Origin: an uncultured Lachnospiraceae bacterium
GTDB lineage: Bacteria > Bacillota > Clostridia > Lachnospirales > Lachnospiraceae
NCBI GenBank assembly: GCA_910577165.1
Contig: CAJTLX010000043.1
Location: 1-27,183, forward strand
Direction: 5' to 3'
Length of the DNA stretch: 27,183 bases
Position numbers and translations under genes: made by a program
Shown: piece by piece, positions 22,872-27,183 of the stretch
Layout: each line of letters begins with the position of its first letter
Position numbering within the stretch: position 1 is the stretch's first letter
Notes under the pieces: model-generated
Seen by the model: only the letters and a program-made list of their open reading frames with translations
Told to the model about the DNA's origin: nothing
Databases searched by the model: none

Positions 22872-24299
22872 ATGAAGACAGATACAATTGCGGCGATTGC
22901 AACGGGATTATCGAGTGCAGGAATTAGTATTATACGGATAAGCGGGGAGAATGCGATAAAAATAGTGGACAAAATTTTCTGTGCGAAGAGGGAAAATTTT
23001 CGTTTGGAAGATGCGGGGACTCATACATTGCACTATGGGATTATCCGGGAAAACCGCGGAGAAAAAAAGGAGCAAAGTCTTTTGGATGAGGTGCTTGTCT
23101 CTGTGATGAGAGCACCGAATACTTATACAAGAGAAAATATTGTGGAAGTAAACTGTCACGGCGGGATTGTGGTGACAAAAAAAATATTGGATGAGGTAAT
23201 ACGGGCTGGTGCACGCTTAGCCGAGCCGGGAGAATTTACAAAGCGTGCATTTTTAAATGGGAGGATCGATCTTTCACAGGCGGAAGCAGTAAGTGATATT
23301 ATTCAGGCCAAAAATAATATGGCATTAAAAAATTCTGTGGGTCAGCTAAAAGGAAATATGTATAAGGAAATATCAGAGTTGAGACAACAGATCTTGAGTG
23401 ATATGGCATTTATTGAAGCTGCGTTGGACGATCCTGAACATATTAGTTTAGAAGGATTTGCTCGGAAATTAAATACAAATATAGAAGTTTGGCAGCGGAG
23501 AGTGAGAAAATTATTAAAAACCGCGGAAAGTGGCAGATTGATAAAAGAGGGAATTAGGACTGTGATTCTGGGAAAGCCAAATGCGGGAAAATCCTCTCTT
23601 TTAAATTTTATGCTTGGGGAGAATCGTGCGATTGTAACCGATATTGCAGGGACAACCAGGGATATTCTGGAAGAGAATATTATTTTGAACGGGATTTCGT
23701 TAAATATTGTGGATACTGCGGGGATTCGGTGGACAAAAGATACGGTGGAGCGGATCGGTGTGGATAAAGCGAAGCAGGCGGCGAAAGATGCGGATTTAAT
23801 TTTGTTTGTTGTGGATTCCTCGGTCAGGTTGGATGAAAATGACGGGGAGATTTTAAAATCTATTGCGGGAAAGAGAGTGATCGTGCTTTTAAATAAAATG
23901 GATTTGCCGGGGATGGTAAATAAGACGGATATGGAACAATTCTTAAATAATTTTGGAGATGGATGCAGTGAAAAAAATAATTGGAATATGATTTGCACTT
24001 CGACAAAAGTGGGGGAAGGTCTGGAAGAATTGGAAAATAAAATTACGGAAATGTTTTTTGGAGGGGAACTAAATTTTAATGATGAGATTTATGTGACGAA
24101 TATCAGGCATAGGATTGCATTGGAGGAAACAAATAAAAGCCTGGGGCAGGTGCTTGAGAGTATACAGATGGGAATGCCGGAAGATTTTTATTCGATTGAT
24201 TTGATGAATGCGTACAGGGAACTTGGAAGTATTTTGGGGGAGGAAGTGGACGAGGATTTGATCAATACAATTTTTCGAGAGTTCTGTATGGGAAAGTAG
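22872..24299 (+). CDS. mnmE: tRNA modification GTPase MnmE
   Basis: 475 residues from ATG 22872. The N-terminal tetrahydrofolate-binding domain (1-118) starts MKTDTIAAIATGLSSAGISI. The helical domain is interrupted by a Ras-like G domain: G1 GKPNAGKS (234-241), G2 GTTRD, G3 DTAG (281-284) and G4 NKMD. The C-terminal CMGK supplies the catalytic cysteine-type ending of the family. With MnmG it makes the 5-carboxymethylaminomethyl or taurinomethyl-type group on wobble U34 of tRNAs. mnmG starts 25 bp downstream, so the partner enzymes are co-expressed. AAAGG precedes the start. Confidence 0.97.
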   Translation: MKTDTIAAIATGLSSAGISIIRISGENAIKIVDKIFCAKRENFRLEDAGTHTLHYGIIRENRGEKKEQSLLDEVLVSVMRAPNTYTRENIVEVNCHGGIVVTKKILDEVIRAGARLAEPGEFTKRAFLNGRIDLSQAEAVSDIIQAKNNMALKNSVGQLKGNMYKEISELRQQILSDMAFIEAALDDPEHISLEGFARKLNTNIEVWQRRVRKLLKTAESGRLIKEGIRTVILGKPNAGKSSLLNFMLGENRAIVTDIAGTTRDILEENIILNGISLNIVDTAGIRWTKDTVERIGVDKAKQAAKDADLILFVVDSSVRLDENDGEILKSIAGKRVIVLLNKMDLPGMVNKTDMEQFLNNFGDGCSEKNNWNMICTSTKVGEGLEELENKITEMFFGGELNFNDEIYVTNIRHRIALEETNKSLGQVLESIQMGMPEDFYSIDLMNAYRELGSILGEEVDEDLINTIFREFCMGK

Positions 24300-24324
24300 A
24301 ACAAAAAAGGAAGGGGTTGTTTTT

Positions 24325-26220
24325 ATGGATAGGATATATGAGAATTATGATGTTGCGGTGGTCGGAGCGGGACACGCCGGATGCGAGGCGGCACTCGCCT
24401 GTGCAAGGCTTGGATTGGAAACGATTATTTTTACTGTCAGTATGGATAGTATTGCGATGATGCCCTGCAATCCAAATATCGGAGGGACTTCCAAAGGGCA
24501 TTTGGTGCGGGAAATTGACGCGCTTGGCGGAGAGATGGGAAAAAATATTGACAAGACCTATATTCAATCGAAAATGTTAAATGTCTCAAAAGGTCCGGCG
24601 GTACATTCTTTGCGTGCCCAGGCAGATAAGCAGGATTACAGCCGGGAGATGAGAAAGGTTTTGGAAAATACAGATCACCTTACATTAAAACAGGCGGAAG
24701 TCACAGAGATTATTACAGAGGGAAATAGAATTACGGGAATAAAAATTTATTCTGGCGGTATATTTCCTTGCCGTGCAGTGATTCTATGTACTGGAGTATA
24801 TTTAAAGGCGCGCTGTATTTGTGGGGAAATGAGTACCTATACTGGACCGAATGGTCTTCCTGCGGCAAATCATCTGACGGATTCTCTGATTGCGCATGGG
24901 ATCGAAATGTATCGCTTTAAGACTGGCACACCTGCACGCATTGATGGGCGATCGATTGATTTTTCAAAGATGGAGGAACAGTTTGGGGATGAAAAGGTAG
25001 TGCCGTTTTCTTTTACTAATACAGCAGAAGAGATTGAAAGAGAACAGGTATCCTGTTGGCTTACCTATACAAATGAAGAAACACATTCGATTATTCGAGA
25101 AAATATTTCACGTTCCCCTCTTTTTTCGGGGAATATTAAGGGGACTGGTCCTAGATACTGTCCCTCAATTGAGGATAAGGTAGTGAAATTTGCGGATAAG
25201 GGACGGCACCAAGTTTTTATTGAGCCGGAGGGAAACTATACTAATGAAATGTATATTGCGGGAATGTCAAGCAGTTTGCCGGAGGATGTTCAGATTCGGA
25301 TGTATCGTTCCGTGCCCGGTTTAGAGAATGCAAAAATTGTGCGCAATGCCTACGCGATTGAATATGATTGCATCAATCCAATGCAGTTGAAACCGACACT
25401 GGAATTTAAGGTGATAGAGGGCTTATTTTCTGGTGGACAATTCAATGGGAGTTCGGGATATGAGGAGGCCGCTGCACAGGGATTGATTGCGGGGATCAAT
25501 GCCGCAATGAAATTACTTGGACGAGAACAGATTGTTTTAGATCGGTCGCAGGGATATATTGGAGTTTTAATTGATGACTTAGTGACAAAAGAAACACATG
25601 AACCCTATCGCATGATGACTTCAAGAGCGGAATACCGCTTGATTCTCAGGCAGGATAATGCGGATTTAAGACTTACCAAAATTGGGTATCAAGTTGGATT
25701 GATCGATGAGGTGCGATATCAAAAACTTTTGGAAAAAGAGCGATTGATCGCACAGGAGGAGCAGAGACTTACCCATATTATGATAGGGGCAAGTGCAGAA
25801 AACCAGGAATTTTTAAGAGGGATTGGCAGTTCCGAATTAAGCAGTGGAACTACACTTGCCGATTTGCTGAAACGACCGGAAATTACGTATCAGATGTTGG
25901 CACCACTCGATCCGGACAGAAAAGCATTGCCGGATGATGTGATTTTTGAAGCGGAAATCAATATTAAATATGAAGGGTATATCAAACGTCAATTGCGTCA
26001 AGTGGAGCAATTTAAAAAGATGGAAGAAAAGAAAATACCGGGGAGTCTTGACTATAAAGAAGTTCCTTCGTTAAGAATTGAAGCAAGACAGAAGTTGATA
26101 AAAATTAAACCGGAAAATGTTGGACAGGCTTCAAGAATTTCCGGAGTTTCTCCGGCGGATATTTCGGTATTATTAGTGTATCTGGAGCATTATAGAAACA
26201 GAAAAGCGGAGGAAGAGTAA
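24325..26220 (+). CDS. mnmG: tRNA uridine-5-carboxymethylaminomethyl enzyme MnmG (GidA)
   Basis: 631 residues, full length. The FAD-binding motif is VVGAGHAGCEAALACARLG (12-30). Further family signatures are PCNPNIGGTSKGHLVREIDA, FKTGTPARIDGRSIDF, GRHQVFIEPEG and MTSRAEYRLILRQDNADLRL; the helical C-terminal domain that contacts MnmE closes with RISGVSPADISVLLVYLEHY. The flavoenzyme works with MnmE on U34 of tRNA. AGGAAGGGG lies before ATG 24325. rsmG follows after only 3 bp. Confidence 0.97.
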   Translation: MDRIYENYDVAVVGAGHAGCEAALACARLGLETIIFTVSMDSIAMMPCNPNIGGTSKGHLVREIDALGGEMGKNIDKTYIQSKMLNVSKGPAVHSLRAQADKQDYSREMRKVLENTDHLTLKQAEVTEIITEGNRITGIKIYSGGIFPCRAVILCTGVYLKARCICGEMSTYTGPNGLPAANHLTDSLIAHGIEMYRFKTGTPARIDGRSIDFSKMEEQFGDEKVVPFSFTNTAEEIEREQVSCWLTYTNEETHSIIRENISRSPLFSGNIKGTGPRYCPSIEDKVVKFADKGRHQVFIEPEGNYTNEMYIAGMSSSLPEDVQIRMYRSVPGLENAKIVRNAYAIEYDCINPMQLKPTLEFKVIEGLFSGGQFNGSSGYEEAAAQGLIAGINAAMKLLGREQIVLDRSQGYIGVLIDDLVTKETHEPYRMMTSRAEYRLILRQDNADLRLTKIGYQVGLIDEVRYQKLLEKERLIAQEEQRLTHIMIGASAENQEFLRGIGSSELSSGTTLADLLKRPEITYQMLAPLDPDRKALPDDVIFEAEINIKYEGYIKRQLRQVEQFKKMEEKKIPGSLDYKEVPSLRIEARQKLIKIKPENVGQASRISGVSPADISVLLVYLEHYRNRKAEEE

Positions 26221-26223
26221 AAT

Positions 26224-26997
26224 ATGAGGGATAATCGTAAATTTCGAAGGGGATTGAATGAACTGGGGATTATATTGACAGAAGGACAGTTTCAACAATT
26301 TGAGCAATATTATGATCTTTTGATCGAATGGAATAATGTAATGAATCTTACTGCAATTACAGAATATAGCGAAGTAATTACAAAACATTTTTTGGACAGT
26401 CTTTCTATTGTAAAATTAAGAGATGTTTCATGTGAAACATTTAAAGATTTTGGGCAGGGGAGTAGGCTTCTCGATCTGGGAACAGGGGCAGGGTTTCCAG
26501 GAATTCCGATTAAGATTGCTTTTCCGAAATTAAATATTGTTTTATTAGATTCATTGAATAAGCGTGTCAATTTTTTAACGGAAGTGATAAAACAGCTTTC
26601 GTTGGAGGGAATCTCTGCTATACATGGAAGAGCCGAAGAATTTGGACGAAAAGAAGAATTTAGAGAAAAATATGATTATTGTGTTTCGCGCGCGGTTGCG
26701 AGATTGGTTTCTCTTTCAGAGTACTGTCTTCCCTTTGTAAAAAGGGGAGGATATTTTATTTCATATAAATCGGGAAAAGTAGAGGAAGAATTAGTGGAGT
26801 CAGGTTATGCCATTGGGCAGTTGGGCGCAAAATATGAAGGAAAGATTTCTTTTTTACTTCCAGATAGCGATATGGAGCGCAGTTTACTTCTGATACGAAA
26901 ATCCAGGGAAACTCCGCGGAAATATCCTAGAGCAGGAGGAAAACCAACCAGTTGCCCTTTAATAGAAAAGCAGAATGTTTCACATGAAATAAAATAA
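26224..26997 (+). CDS. rsmG: 16S rRNA (guanine527-N7)-methyltransferase RsmG
   Basis: 257 residues. The S-adenosylmethionine site is LLDLGTGAGFPGIPIKI (82-98). The N-terminus (YYDLLIEWNNVMNLTAITEY) and VSRAVARLVSLSEYCLPFVK are typical of GidB/RsmG. It methylates G527 of 16S rRNA; loss gives low-level streptomycin resistance in other bacteria. A perfect copy of the parS-like 16-mer lies inside the gene (26424-26439, coding for DVSCETF), and a near-copy lies at its 3' end (26976-26991). The last 20 or so residues (IEKQNVSHEIK) thus come from repeat-derived DNA. It follows mnmG by 3 bp. Confidence 0.95.
   Translation: MRDNRKFRRGLNELGIILTEGQFQQFEQYYDLLIEWNNVMNLTAITEYSEVITKHFLDSLSIVKLRDVSCETFKDFGQGSRLLDLGTGAGFPGIPIKIAFPKLNIVLLDSLNKRVNFLTEVIKQLSLEGISAIHGRAEEFGRKEEFREKYDYCVSRAVARLVSLSEYCLPFVKRGGYFISYKSGKVEEELVESGYAIGQLGAKYEGKISFLLPDSDMERSLLLIRKSRETPRKYPRAGGKPTSCPLIEKQNVSHEIK
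26424..26439. promoter_or_regulatory. parS: parS-like site inside rsmG
   Basis: TGTTTCATGTGAAACA differs from the Bacillus parS consensus TGTTTCACGTGAAACA at a single central base. It is the same 16-mer that is repeated at the window end. Confidence 0.7.
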
Positions 26998-27183
26998 TGG
27001 ATGGAAAATCAAAATGTTTCATGTGAAACAAAATAATGGATGGAAAATCAAGATGTTTCATGTGAAACAAAATAATGGACGAAAATCAAAATGTTTCATG
27101 TGAAACAAAATAATGGATGAAAATCAAAATGTTTCATGTGAAACAAAATAATGGATGGAAAATCAAGATGTTTCATGTGAAAC
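26976..27183 (+). repeat. parS: Tandem array of parS-like palindromes
   Basis: TGTTTCATGTGAAACA occurs at 27015-27030, 27054-27069, 27092-27107, 27130-27145 and 27169 to the window edge (last base missing). A diverged inverted-type copy (TGTTTCACATGAAATA) lies at 26976-26991. The period is 38-39 bp; the intervening AAATAATGGATGGAAAATCA is nearly identical each time. The array continues beyond the window. ParB/Noc-type proteins bind such 16-mers near origins; parA and parB usually follow rsmG. Confidence 0.85.

Noticed and set aside
23342..23998. 218-aa minus-strand ORF opposite mnmE
   Set aside because: Antisense to the conserved MnmE G domain; its Phe/Ser/Ile-rich translation is what antisense of this codon usage gives.
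26976..27183. CRISPR-like periodicity at the window end
   Set aside because: The regularly spaced unit is a parS-type palindrome and the spacers are nearly identical to each other, so this is a tandem repeat, not an array of unique spacers.

Overview
The window reads as the replication-origin region of a low-to-moderate GC Clostridia chromosome. A Lachnospiraceae-type Firmicute is the best guess, from the protein sequences, the gene order and the dnaA/rpmH divergence. The core runs on the minus strand as dnaA, dnaN, S4-domain yaaA, recF, gyrB, gyrA (18645 down to 9878). On the plus strand it runs rpmH, rnpA, yidD, yidC, jag (19148-22450), then mnmE, mnmG, rsmG (22872-26997). Two DnaA-box clusters flank dnaA. 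The dnaA-dnaN gap holds a textbook unwinding element: tandem DnaA boxes, a G/C run, four TAG trios, then an AT-rich stretch. The window ends in a tandem array of parS-like palindromes that starts inside the 3' end of rsmG and runs off the edge.

Left of gyrA is a two-gene Fe-S fumarate hydratase operon (9725-8236). Beyond it, from about 8130 to 1485, is an AT-rich accessory island that looks like a ribosomally made, radical-SAM-modified peptide (RiPP) system with its own regulation. On the minus strand it encodes a JAMM/Prok-JAB metalloprotease, a SPASM radical SAM maturase, an unlisted 53-residue precursor peptide with a strong ribosome site (3534-3695), an ABC exporter without a peptidase domain, and a remnant of an extracellular solute-binding protein. 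Facing it on the plus strand is a 64-residue secreted peptide gene. Next come two overlapping minus-strand genes for HTH regulators with long helical-repeat C-termini (RRNPP-like architecture). The maturase operon and the secreted-peptide gene diverge from a perfect 45-bp palindrome (5586-5630). Each arm carries a TTGATA -35 element, and each is followed at 18 bp by TATGAT. This symmetric design implies one dyad-binding regulator controls both. I infer a peptide-pheromone circuit switching on a radical-SAM RiPP whose leader may be removed by the JAMM protease.

The leftmost 1.46 kb is a visibly GC-richer gene for a large serine recombinase, cut by the window edge. It is the end of a mobile element that abuts the RiPP island, and the solute-binding protein gene is broken at this junction. 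No tRNA, rRNA or CRISPR array was seen.
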